From NCBI GenBank assembly GCA_900016875.1, contig FCNR01000012.1, forward strand, positions 1-64,000: a stretch of 64,000 nucleotides of DNA, written 5' to 3'. A model generated the notes under the pieces. That model saw only the letters and a list, made by a program, of their open reading frames with translations. It did not search any database and was not told the DNA's origin. Shown piece by piece: positions 32,806 to 40,894 of the stretch. Each line of letters begins with the position of its first letter. Position 1 is the first letter of the stretch. The stretch comes from Eubacteriaceae bacterium CHKCI004 (lineage in GTDB: Bacteria > Bacillota > Clostridia > Lachnospirales > Lachnospiraceae). A program made the position numbers and the translations under genes.

Positions 32806-34161
32806 CTACAGCAGAATCTTTCCGCTGATCCCGTCGCCAAAGTCAATCTCCAGCCCTTTCCAGATCGGGACGCCTTTGCCCGGCCCCACTTCCCGGAGAG
32901 AATGATCCGGATACAGCGCCTGCCAGGTCTGGCGGGACATATTTTTAACGCCGAACAGTCCTTTTTTTAAACGGTTCTCAATGACCGCGCCTGTCACGGT
33001 CTCAATATCATCGTTATTCTTCTCTGTGACGCAGCGGTACAGCTTGGCACCCATGTAGAGCGGAATCTCAAAGTCCTTGACGCTCATCATATAAATCGGA
33101 TTGCCGCATTTCTGGCAGACCAGAGAATGTTCCCCTTTCTTCTCAAAAGAAGAAAGAAAGGCAGTCCGTCCGCATCCGCAGTGGATGATATCCATTTTCA
33201 GCTGCGTCAGCATCTGTATCCAGTTTTTCTCGATGATGCGGGCGTTGGGCTCCTGAATCCCGTAGGTAAAGGACAGAGTAAACGCCTGCCGGATGTAATC
33301 CGGATAAATCTGCCACAGTTTGATGACATTATCATGCACGCCCTTCACCGGACGGTTGGACGCATCGTTCGGGTCATAGACAAACACCGGATTTTTTCCA
33401 TAATGAATCAAATCATTTTCTTCTGTCATGACTACGCACTGGAGCACCTTGCTTCCCTCCAGCGGATCTCCCCGGAAAAACAGCTTAAAAAGCACCACCG
33501 CCAGCGAATACCGGTCGGTGAGCACTCCCGGCTTGGCGATGCCACGCACCACCTCCGGCGCCATGAAGCCCGGCATACCGCCGATACCGAAGTTATCGCC
33601 GTCGGCCGCCACGTTATCACAGTCGCACACCAGCACGTCGCCGGTGTTGGTGTCGATAAAGAATCCGCCGTCGTTCAAATCCTGATAGCTCTTTCCCGAC
33701 AAATGCAGGGAGCGGAACGCCTTTACAATGTTGATGGCCGCCGTGATCATCACATCAAGAGAGGCAAACTTCACCTTTCTCTTCCGGGCCGGCCGCCCTT
33801 TTGCCACCGGCTTCTCCCATTTGTATCCATTATAAATATCCGTAAAAGAATCGTATCCCGACGGAGCCAGGCGCATCAGATAGCCGAAGGCTCCGTTCTT
33901 TTTCTGCTCTGTGAGAAACAACGGCCAGATAAACTGCTGTCCGCCGTCCGGCGCACCGTCCTCAATATTTCTTCTCAGGTTATCCCGAAACGCTTCCGGA
34001 TTCTTGATGCGGCTGATAAAATACCATTTCAGCGCATATTCTCTGCCGTTATACCGCACCAGATAGACGATGCCCTGGCCGCCCCGTCCAAGCTCCCTGG
34101 ACACGACCGCCTCGCCGCCGGCTTCCACCGGGATGCGCTCTCCTATTTTCAACTCTCTCAT
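32806..34161 (-). CDS. TerY-P triad Ser/Thr protein kinase
   Basis: Eukaryotic-type kinase of 451 residues. The glycine loop is RELGRGGQGIVYLVRY (residues ~22-37), the ATP lysine K45 is in YALKWY, and the catalytic loop is SYQDLNDGG with D161 and N163. A shortened DFG-equivalent VCDCDNV (180-184) and GFMAPEVVRG follow. After the kinase domain come a zinc ribbon (CGCGRT, then CQKCGNP) and a C-terminal beta domain (GLFGVKNMSRQTWQALYPDH) that resembles an FHA-like module. It lies between vWA protein 1 and its own pseudokinase paralogue. It probably phosphorylates cluster proteins and is reversed by the PP2C. Confidence 0.85.
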   Translation of the reverse strand: MRELKIGERIPVEAGGEAVVSRELGRGGQGIVYLVRYNGREYALKWYFISRIKNPEAFRDNLRRNIEDGAPDGGQQFIWPLFLTEQKKNGAFGYLMRLAPSGYDSFTDIYNGYKWEKPVAKGRPARKRKVKFASLDVMITAAINIVKAFRSLHLSGKSYQDLNDGGFFIDTNTGDVLVCDCDNVAADGDNFGIGGMPGFMAPEVVRGIAKPGVLTDRYSLAVVLFKLFFRGDPLEGSKVLQCVVMTEENDLIHYGKNPVFVYDPNDASNRPVKGVHDNVIKLWQIYPDYIRQAFTLSFTYGIQEPNARIIEKNWIQMLTQLKMDIIHCGCGRTAFLSSFEKKGEHSLVCQKCGNPIYMMSVKDFEIPLYMGAKLYRCVTEKNNDDIETVTGAVIENRLKKGLFGVKNMSRQTWQALYPDHSLREVGPGKGVPIWKGLEIDFGDGISGKILL

Positions 34162-34231
34162 ATCATCTTACCATCCTTCATTCAACTCTCCCGGTACAAA
34201 ACACAGCCGTGCACGACTGCTTTCCCGCCTT

Positions 34232-35119
34232 CTACCATCCTTCGTCAAAATCCACGGCCTCCAGATCCACAGCCTCGCCCAGAATATCTTTCGTGCCGGA
34301 ACGGATTTCCTCCACCAGCACCTGCTGCTTGGCCATGGCGACCACTTCCTCTCCCGGCTGCTGTCCGCCGCCGCCGTTATCCACCAGCGCAAGGCTGTGG
34401 CTTCCAATCTGTGAGGACGTCACCGCCAGAAGCTTGATGAGCTCCCGGAGCTGATCTGCATTCTTGGCCTGCACTGCCAGCTCATCGTTGCCGGTAAATG
34501 CACGAAGCACATCCATATTGACCTTGGAACCGATGCCCAGCGCGATCTTCAGACCATGCTGGAACCATTTATTCTGCTTGAGCGTCTCAAGACCTTTCTT
34601 CCAGTCATCGTTTGGCGATCCGTCCGACAACAGGAAAATGACCGGCGCAAAGGAAATGGACGGAGAATTCAAAAAGCTGCTTCTTGACAACTTTTTGGAC
34701 AGTTCCAGAAATGCGTCTCCCATGAAGGTCAGTCCTTCCGCCTCCAGGCGGTTCCAGTACTGATACTCCTCAATGCGCACCGGCTCCGGCGTCACCCACT
34801 CCACGTCGGTGGAGAACTTCATAATGGCGATCTTCACATCGGTGGACGCCTCTCCCACTCCGATCAGAGACGGAAGCAGTTCTTCCATGGTGCCGTTGAG
34901 CGAACCGATCTTCGTTCCCTTCATGCTTCCTGACACATCAATCAGGAAAAAGATGGTCATACTCTTCTTCGCCGGCTCCATGGCGTCGAGGAAATCATCC
35001 TCATAGGCATCCGCTTTCACCGCCGGGATCTCGTCGCTGACCAGGCTCCGGCTCATGCGGTTGCGCTTTAAAAGAATATCATCGTCATCCATTTCATTTA
35101 AATCAATCCATTTTGGCAT
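34232..35119 (-). CDS. TerY-type vWA protein 1
   Basis: Von Willebrand A protein of 295 residues, first gene of the TerY-P cluster. A 50-residue acidic N-terminal extension (DLNEMDDDDILLKRN) precedes the domain. The MIDAS motif is DVSGSMKG (61-68), with Thr in GLTFMGDAF and Asp in IFLLSDGSPND. The end carries a Gly-rich linker (VDNGGGGQQPGEE) and the tail DLEAVDFDEGW, nearly identical to that of vWA protein 2. ATG 35119 has AGGAGG seven bases upstream. The promoter should lie at 35120-35360, divergent from the next gene. Confidence 0.87.
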   Translation of the reverse strand: MPKWIDLNEMDDDDILLKRNRMSRSLVSDEIPAVKADAYEDDFLDAMEPAKKSMTIFFLIDVSGSMKGTKIGSLNGTMEELLPSLIGVGEASTDVKIAIMKFSTDVEWVTPEPVRIEEYQYWNRLEAEGLTFMGDAFLELSKKLSRSSFLNSPSISFAPVIFLLSDGSPNDDWKKGLETLKQNKWFQHGLKIALGIGSKVNMDVLRAFTGNDELAVQAKNADQLRELIKLLAVTSSQIGSHSLALVDNGGGGQQPGEEVVAMAKQQVLVEEIRSGTKDILGEAVDLEAVDFDEGW

Positions 35120-35361
35120 ATACATTCCTCCTGAAAAAATTTGCATCAGCTTTCCGTTGCTGTCCGCAGTCTACGTGTATTATATCATCATATTGTACAA
35201 TTACAAAATCATTTTTCCCATCAGATAGCGATATATTTCCTGACTGCCCTCATCAAAAAAATGTATTTTTCAAAAAATCTCCTGTAATATTTTGTACTGC
35301 GCCGCAAATACTATCCTTGCGAAAGCACACGATTCATTTATCACGAAAAGGAGGCAGAACT

Positions 35362-35796
35362 ATGCACAAACAGGATACCTGCCAGCTTCTGCAGGAATGC
35401 AGCAGCGGCATCAAAATGGCAGTGGACGCCATCCGGGAAGTACTTCCCAATGTAAAAAATGAAGAGCTTAAAAATAAACTGACTGCCTGCGAGAAGGAGC
35501 ACAAAAAGCTCGGCGAGGAGACCCATTCTCTTCTTATAGAAAATAACGCGCGGGACGAGGAACCCGGCATGATGGCCAAAGGCATGTCCTGGATCAAAAC
35601 AAACCTGACCATGTCGGTGAATCCGGGCGACGACACCATCGCCAACCTCATCAGCACCGGCTGCGACATGGGCGTCCGCACCCTGCAGAAATATCTCAAC
35701 GAATGTCAGAACGCCAGCGCTCAGGCAAAGGCATTAGCGAAAAAGGTCATCAAACTGGAAGAAGACCTCTCCGTGGACATGCGGGCCTATCTGTAA
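35362..35796 (+). CDS. helical-bundle protein of unknown function
   Basis: Unrecognised 144-residue protein, entirely helical by composition with heptad-like Lys/Glu/Leu patterns. It looks like a four-helix-bundle, ferritin-like DUF2383/DUF892-type protein (CQLLQECSSGIKMAVDAIRE, then KLTACEKEHKKLGEETHSLL), but I see no complete metal-binding ExxH set. ATG 35362 has AAAGGAGG upstream. It is divergent from the TerY-P cluster, which could mean shared regulation. Confidence 0.65.
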   Translation: MHKQDTCQLLQECSSGIKMAVDAIREVLPNVKNEELKNKLTACEKEHKKLGEETHSLLIENNARDEEPGMMAKGMSWIKTNLTMSVNPGDDTIANLISTGCDMGVRTLQKYLNECQNASAQAKALAKKVIKLEEDLSVDMRAYL

Positions 35797-35815
35797 AAAT
35801 ATCTATAGACAGCAA

Positions 35816-35857
35816 AAGAGAACCTCCGGGTCGGAATGATCCGGGGTTCTCTCTTAT
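35816..35857. terminator. bidirectional terminator
   Basis: Arms AGAGAACC and GGTTCTCT with an inner CCGG/CCGG pair, followed by T-rich sequence on the plus strand. It separates two convergent genes. Confidence 0.75.
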
Positions 35858-35859
35858 TT

Positions 35860-36837
35860 TTATTTCACATCGTAAATGTTGCAGGACTGATTGGTGAGCG
35901 TGTTGGACACATACATAATTCTCATTTTTCCATTGGACATAAGCTTGACGCCCTCCGGCTCCCGGAAGGAAAGTCTCGCCGCTCCCTTAATGACTTTGCG
36001 GGACATGGCTCCCGTGCGGTAGTCCCAGGTACGGATGATGGTCGGCTGATACTTTCTTGAACGGTCATAGCTTTTCAGGAACGACTTTCTCGGGCTTCCC
36101 TCAATGGTACAGATCTTCGTGCCGTCAATATCAAATCCCTGGAAATCACCCGTGGTAGGCGGCAGAACAATCTGCTCTATCGGATCCCAGACATTGATCC
36201 GGGTTCCGTTTACCAGCTCATAAATCTGATAATACTGCATTTCCTGATACGTGAAACGAACGCCCAGCTTTGTGCTGTCGGAACTTACCGCCGGATAAAC
36301 GTTGGTCACATATTTTCCGTCCGTCCCCTTCGGAATCTTATAATAAATGGAACCATTTTTCCTAAGAATCCTGTTTTTCTGGAAAGTAAAACAGGTAACC
36401 GCTCTGGAAACATCGGAGCCGCTTGCCGCGTTGCTTCCAGTCCAGAGATAAGTTCTGCCATTGTAAACCGAACAATCCAGATTCGTCGCATGACCAAATC
36501 CCCGCAGATCCATTTTGGCCGTCGTATACTTTCCAAGACCTTTATACTTAACCCGCGTGATCCGAAGATTACCCACGCTCGGCTTTGTCATCTGAATAAA
36601 ATAATAATATCTGGAATCATATGTAAAGGACTGAATCCACCGTCTGGAAGACAGCTTCGTCACCGTCTGCACGATCTTCAGATCGCTGCTTTTTGGTTCC
36701 TTCGGCGTCTTATCCTTTTTCACTACCTTCGACTTGGCCTCCACCTGCATCGGTGCATCCGCCCCGAGCCCCGCTCCCAGGCCGACGCCCAGAAACAGCG
36801 CTGCGCAGGCAACAGCCGCCCATGTTTTTTTCTTCAT
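35860..36837 (-). CDS. secreted beta-propeller-like protein (helveticin J/TagC-like)
   Basis: 325-residue protein with a signal peptide (WAAVACAALFLGVGLGAGLG) and a likely cleavage site after VEAKS. The mature part is rich in aromatic beta strands with repeated blades, including GFGHATNLDCSVYNGRTYLW and RIMYVSNTLTN at the end. This recalls the single-domain propeller in helveticin J-type class III bacteriocins and TagC/phage P68 receptor-binding proteins; I am only moderately sure. It has no neighbours that suggest bacteriocin immunity or export. It could be a cell-wall-binding or antibacterial exoprotein. Confidence 0.55.
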   Translation of the reverse strand: MKKKTWAAVACAALFLGVGLGAGLGADAPMQVEAKSKVVKKDKTPKEPKSSDLKIVQTVTKLSSRRWIQSFTYDSRYYYFIQMTKPSVGNLRITRVKYKGLGKYTTAKMDLRGFGHATNLDCSVYNGRTYLWTGSNAASGSDVSRAVTCFTFQKNRILRKNGSIYYKIPKGTDGKYVTNVYPAVSSDSTKLGVRFTYQEMQYYQIYELVNGTRINVWDPIEQIVLPPTTGDFQGFDIDGTKICTIEGSPRKSFLKSYDRSRKYQPTIIRTWDYRTGAMSRKVIKGAARLSFREPEGVKLMSNGKMRIMYVSNTLTNQSCNIYDVK

Positions 36838-36890
36838 CTTTTCTCTCCTTTAGCCTTTCTCTCTCTTAAATAATAACGTTCTTTCTTACT

Positions 36891-37088
36891 TTATTTTTCC
36901 TTGTAATACAGCATACAATGACAGTAGCCCTCAAAATTCTCATCGGCAATCTGCTCCCGGAACTCCTTACACATACATTTATTCTCCGGCGTCCGCTCCA
37001 GCCGGCACGGGCAATAGCCATCTTTCTTTGCCAGGCCCTCTTTCACCATGGCAACAACCTTCTCATCGGGATTCAATCTAATCTTCAT
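36891..37088 (-). CDS. ferredoxin-thioredoxin reductase catalytic-subunit-like protein
   Basis: 65-residue protein with the complete Cys pattern of the FTR catalytic subunit: CPC, then CMC 16 residues later, then CHC 15 residues later. In FTR these Cys bind a 4Fe-4S cluster and form the redox disulfide that reduces thioredoxin. The protein is shorter than plant or cyanobacterial FTR-beta (about 110 residues) but this size is seen in anaerobes. No FTR variable subunit or thioredoxin gene is adjacent, so the partner is unknown. GGAGGC precedes ATG 37088. Confidence 0.82.
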   Translation of the reverse strand: MKIRLNPDEKVVAMVKEGLAKKDGYCPCRLERTPENKCMCKEFREQIADENFEGYCHCMLYYKEK

Positions 37089-37308
37089 ATTTTGCCTCCT
37101 GATTTACTTCTTCTTTTCATTTCTATGCATTCCCAGCACATTGTACACAAATTATATTCCCGTTGTACACAATTCATACATTTCTTAAGAAATAACAGGC
37201 GTTTTCTTAACAGAATCTTAACATAAGAATATGAGCAAAATGCGTCAAAAAGTTATTACGATTATGCTATAATGAACCATAATGCCAAATATCTCAGGAG
37301 GAAATGAC

Positions 37309-37779
37309 ATGAAATTTCACAGAGTTTTATTATTCACAACCATACAGATGGACATCACCCCGGTAGGCGACGACCTCCACATCCTGCTGACCGGCGGCGA
37401 CAAACACCGCATCGGCTGCACCGCTTTCAGCGTCCCAAAGCCGACGGATGAGCTGGGCGACCTGGACAAGCTGTTTGACGCAGAAGCCGGCGCAGCGGCA
37501 GGCTCGGCACAAGCTGAAACCTCCACCGCTGCATTGTCCAACACCGCAGCATCAAACGACAGCGCTTTCGAATGTGACACGACCATTATCAAAAGTGACG
37601 ACAACGCCGATGCTTCTTTCTGCGCCTATGTGGCCAAAAACATCGCCAAACAAACCGGCAAACGAACCCTTTGCACCGGCGGAGTCTACGTGGACAATCC
37701 CGATGAACACCAGATCAGAAAACTATACGAGAACATTGACGAGATGATTATGGACTGGGCAAACTTTTTGACGGACTGA
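37309..37779 (+). CDS. LpdD-like (prenylated-flavin chaperone domain) protein
   Basis: 156-residue protein. The first 40 residues (DDLHILLTGGDKHRIGCTAF) and the end (GKRTLCTGGVYVDNPDEHQI) resemble the small subunit LpdD linked to UbiD-type decarboxylases, from memory of the family; I could not compare it. Between them is an Ala/Ser/Thr-rich stretch of ~40 residues (residues ~55-95) that looks like a low-complexity insertion. No UbiD/UbiX genes are nearby. AGGAGG precedes ATG 37309 by seven bases. A promoter is likely in the A+T-rich stretch at 37200-37280. Confidence 0.5.
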   Translation: MKFHRVLLFTTIQMDITPVGDDLHILLTGGDKHRIGCTAFSVPKPTDELGDLDKLFDAEAGAAAGSAQAETSTAALSNTAASNDSAFECDTTIIKSDDNADASFCAYVAKNIAKQTGKRTLCTGGVYVDNPDEHQIRKLYENIDEMIMDWANFLTD

Positions 37780-37798
37780 CGAAAAGAGAGACAAAATG

Positions 37799-37823
37799 CA
37801 GGGGCTGAAAAATTCAGCCCCTG
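37799..37823. terminator. stem-loop after LpdD-like gene
   Basis: Perfect arms CAGGGGCTGAA and TTCAGCCCCTG with a short A-rich loop. It is followed by A-rich then TTTTC sequence, so termination on the plus strand is likely but not classical. Confidence 0.55.
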
Positions 37824-37899
37824 AAAAAAATTTTCTAATAAATTCATGCCGTTCGTAGCTGGCTACACCATTAACTTATTTTTCTTCTTTGATGCGCTG

Positions 37900-38163
37900 T
37901 CATACTTTTACCATTTCCTGCTCTGTAATACTTGCCAGTATCTTTGCAATAATCGCTTCGTCTACTCCCTGTGCCCTCATCAGGCCTATCATCTTCTGGT
38001 GTTCTCTCTGACTTCCTTCCCTAAGTCCCTCACGGCGGCCCACTTTTATTCCTTCTTCTCTGCCCCCATTAAAGATTCTCTCTGAATATTCACACATTTC
38101 TTTTATTCCCCCTTCTTCTCGTTTCAGGTAGCGTACCCGCCGGGATAATGCTCCCAGCCTCTT
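37900..38163 (-). pseudogene. Rpn/PD-(D/E)XK transposase-like gene remnant (3' part)
   Basis: C-terminal fragment of a Rpn/PDDEXK-family putative transposase. The in-frame sequence KRLGALSRRVRYLKREEGGI, then the charged helix MCEYSERIF and RREGLREGSQREH, ends in the typical MIGLMRAQGVDEAIIAKILA. A TGA stops the frame upstream at about 38165, and the nuclease core (~200 residues) is absent. A short peptide from ATG 38097 is possible but there is no ribosome binding site. It is probably decaying after insertion of a whole gene. Confidence 0.65.
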
Positions 38164-38258
38164 GCCTCACATTATACCACAAGCCTCTCCGTTTTTTAAC
38201 ATTTTTTGACAAAAAAATATTTTTTAAGTAGTAAAAATATATTTTAAGCAAATAGCAT

Positions 38259-39668
38259 TTATTCCCCCACAGACACACCCGCGTCGGATTTACGTTTCCA
38301 CAGGTATCGCAGCAGCAGGATTGCCAGCAGGAACATCCACGAGAAGGCTTCGGCGTAGGCCACGACCATGTTGCCAAATACCGGCTTCAGGGCGTATGAG
38401 CAGATGATCCGCACGATCAGTGCGAGTATGCCCGTGACGCCGGAAAAGATCATGTCGCCGGTTCCTTCCAGATAACCGCGGATGGCCATGCTGAGACCGT
38501 AGATGAGGTAAAAGCTGGAAATGGAGCGGAAGAAGCGGCTGCCGATGACGACGGATTCGCTGGTCAGGCCGAACATGGCGATGAGGTGTGTGCCAAGGAC
38601 CAGCACAATGGCTGTCAATCCCAGGGAAACCGCTGTCATGATTACCGTACCTGCCCGGAATACTCTGCGGGCGTGTTTTTTGTCGCCCGCACCAATGTTC
38701 TGGGCGACGATAGTGGCGATGCCGGAACCCAGATTAATGATCGGCAGAAAGATTACCGTATCGACACGGTAAGCCGTGGTGATGGCCGCCACAGTCTGCT
38801 CTCCAAATCCGTTCATAAAGTGTTGAAGAAAGACACTCCCCACAGAGCTGACGCCGGACTGAATAGCCGGCGGAAAGCCAAACTTCGCTCCCTGTTTTAT
38901 GAGACCACTGTTGCAGCGCTCCTGTCTGTCATTTTCCTGCGGGCGGCCCGTGAATATCCGGAATCGGAGAATCGGATAGTTCTTTACGGCATAGAAGATG
39001 ACGAAGATAGTCATGGCGGCCTGCGACAGCGCGGTGGCCGCGGCGGCGCCCGGAGCGCCCCATCTCAAAACGGCGACGAAGAAAATATCGAGAACCACGT
39101 TTACCGCCGAGGATACAAGCACTGCCAGGAAGGGCGCGCGGCTGTTGCCGACGCCCCGCAGCACGGCGGAGTAGGTATTGTATACGGCAAGAAACGGAAT
39201 GCCTATCAGAAGAATCCGCAGGTATCCCTCTGCACTGGCAAAAATATTTTCCGGAGTATCAAGAAGACAAAGGATATTTTCAGAAAAAATTATGCCAGTC
39301 AGAGCGATTACCGCAAACAACACACCCAGCATTATGGAGTAGGAAGCGAGGATTCCGGTAATCTTTTTCTTTTCGCCTCTGCCATAATACTGGGCGGCGA
39401 GAACTGCCAGTCCCGAGGTAAAACCCGTGATAATGGTCACAAACAGATTATAGAGGGCGGTTGTGGCGCCGATTCCCGCCAGTGCCAGTTCGCCCTCTAT
39501 ATTTCCCACGATGAAGGCATCTACCCAGTTGAACAGCTGCTGGAACAGCCCGCTTAATATGAGGGGAAGCGTGAATATCAGAAGTTCTTTTGTCACATTT
39601 GCCGCCGTCTCTTTTGCTTTTATCTTTTTAACTTTCGCTTCCTTTCCTGCCATTTTCTTGTTGTGCAT
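38259..39668 (-). CDS. MATE-family efflux transporter
   Basis: Multidrug/toxin extrusion transporter of 469 residues with twelve hydrophobic segments. Typical repeat halves start with LLIFTLPLILSGLFQQLFNW, then VDAFIVGN, and in the second half SGVSSVGSVFLQHFMNGFGE. ATG 39668 (MHNKKMAG) is chosen because GAGGAG lies just upstream; an ATG at 39689 is also in frame. A Lys-rich N-terminal leader precedes the first helix. The substrate is not predictable. It is monocistronic. Confidence 0.9.
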   Translation of the reverse strand: MHNKKMAGKEAKVKKIKAKETAANVTKELLIFTLPLILSGLFQQLFNWVDAFIVGNIEGELALAGIGATTALYNLFVTIITGFTSGLAVLAAQYYGRGEKKKITGILASYSIMLGVLFAVIALTGIIFSENILCLLDTPENIFASAEGYLRILLIGIPFLAVYNTYSAVLRGVGNSRAPFLAVLVSSAVNVVLDIFFVAVLRWGAPGAAAATALSQAAMTIFVIFYAVKNYPILRFRIFTGRPQENDRQERCNSGLIKQGAKFGFPPAIQSGVSSVGSVFLQHFMNGFGEQTVAAITTAYRVDTVIFLPIINLGSGIATIVAQNIGAGDKKHARRVFRAGTVIMTAVSLGLTAIVLVLGTHLIAMFGLTSESVVIGSRFFRSISSFYLIYGLSMAIRGYLEGTGDMIFSGVTGILALIVRIICSYALKPVFGNMVVAYAEAFSWMFLLAILLLRYLWKRKSDAGVSVGE

Positions 39669-39844
39669 TTGTGTCTCCTCTCTGTCCATTAGCTCTATTA
39701 TAATTTCCCGGCCACAAAAAATGCGTCCCGAAAGCTACCATACGGCTGTGCCGTACCTCAGGGGTAACTTTCAGAACGCCTCACTGCCATAAAATATAAC
39801 ATACCGGCAGGATTTCTTCAAGAAAGTTTTGCCGGAAAAGAAAC

Positions 39845-39882
39845 AGCCGCCCTGGCTATTTCCGCCCGGACGGCTGTCTCTT
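39845..39882 (-). terminator. terminator after LytTR gene
   Basis: Read on the minus strand: ACAGCCG, then an inner bulged stem, then CGGCTGT followed by TTCTTTT. It lies directly after the LytTR stop codon. Confidence 0.65.
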
Positions 39883-40584
39883 TTATTCGTTCTCCAGATA
39901 ATCCATGTACTGTGACTTCGTATCCATGTATCTGGATTGGCTGATTGGAAGCTTCATTCCATTTTCGAGAACGATCTCATACTTTTCCAGTTGAGAAATG
40001 TGCATCAGGTTCACCGCGTAACTCTTGTGACACTGTAAAAAGTATACGCCGTGTTCGTATTTGAGGAAATCTGAAATCTTCAGATTGATGGTTTTCACGA
40101 GGCCTTCCTCACCGTAGATGTTCAACTTTCTCTTGTCACTCTCCACATAATATATCTTCGTATAAGGTATGGTATAAATTCCCTGCTTATTGATAATTGT
40201 AAAATTCTTCTCTTTGGAGAGGCTCAACTCATGGAGCGCCTTCTCCAGTGCTTTTTTTACATGTCCAATATTCAGAGGCCTTGACAGTATATATGTCGGA
40301 GTGGAATGAAATACTTCAAAAACAGAGTTATTCAGTTCAGTTATATAGATAATCTTTACATCGGGATGCAAATCCTGAAGTCTTCTGGAATACTCAATAA
40401 TCTCCATGGGATCTCTCTCCAGAGACAAAAACAGAATCTTGTATAATCCTCCACTGCTGATATCTTCTTTTAAACTGCTGTCGTGCTCCCAAACTTTAAC
40501 CTGTATATGGGGGCAATTCTCGTTAATAACTTCTGTCAGTTGATACGCTATCTCCTTGTCATATTCCAAAATACCAATGTTCAT
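39883..40584 (-). CDS. LytTR response regulator with degenerate receiver
   Basis: DNA-binding regulator of 233 residues. Residues 1-115 have receiver-domain layout, but the strand that normally ends in the phospho-acceptor Asp reads ILFLSLERDP, with Ser at position 54, and the conserved Lys of strand 5 is Arg (SRPLNIGH). So it is probably not phosphorylated in the usual way. Residues ~125-230 are a LytTR DNA-binding domain (IYYVESDKRKLNIYG, FLQCHKSYAVNLMHI). No histidine kinase lies nearby. GGGAGGG precedes ATG 40584. Confidence 0.85.
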   Translation of the reverse strand: MNIGILEYDKEIAYQLTEVINENCPHIQVKVWEHDSSLKEDISSGGLYKILFLSLERDPMEIIEYSRRLQDLHPDVKIIYITELNNSVFEVFHSTPTYILSRPLNIGHVKKALEKALHELSLSKEKNFTIINKQGIYTIPYTKIYYVESDKRKLNIYGEEGLVKTINLKISDFLKYEHGVYFLQCHKSYAVNLMHISQLEKYEIVLENGMKLPISQSRYMDTKSQYMDYLENE

Positions 40585-40894
40585 AACGCATCCCTCCCAC
40601 TAATATTAACCTCCATCTTATTGTTAAAAGATCACATTCAAAATAATAAATCTTTCAGTCAGGGAAGTACTTTATTCTATTAAATTATACCATAGCAGAT
40701 ATTTATTTTCATTTTTAGTTATTGCACTTTCGACTTTATTTTTGACACCTATTACAAAAGGCGGACACCGTATACACAGTATCCGCTTTTATACATTTTT
40801 TATGCAGTGATCGCCGGCAATAACATACTATCGCTTACACGCATCCTGACGCCCTAAAAATCTAATATTTTCAATATGGGAATCACACGCAGGA
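40585..40894. terminator. intergenic stretch with CoA-transferase terminator
   Basis: A+T-rich gap. A terminator for the minus-strand CoA-transferase gene lies at about 40757-40795: AAAGCGGATACTG and the imperfect complement GTGTCCGCC, followed by TTTTG on that strand. The rest (40585-40750) is upstream sequence of the LytTR gene and holds no gene I can see. Confidence 0.65.

Noticed and set aside
33127-34437. 436-codon plus-strand frame
   Set aside because: Antisense to the TerY-P kinase; long only because of codon bias in the real gene. No homology or ribosome binding site.
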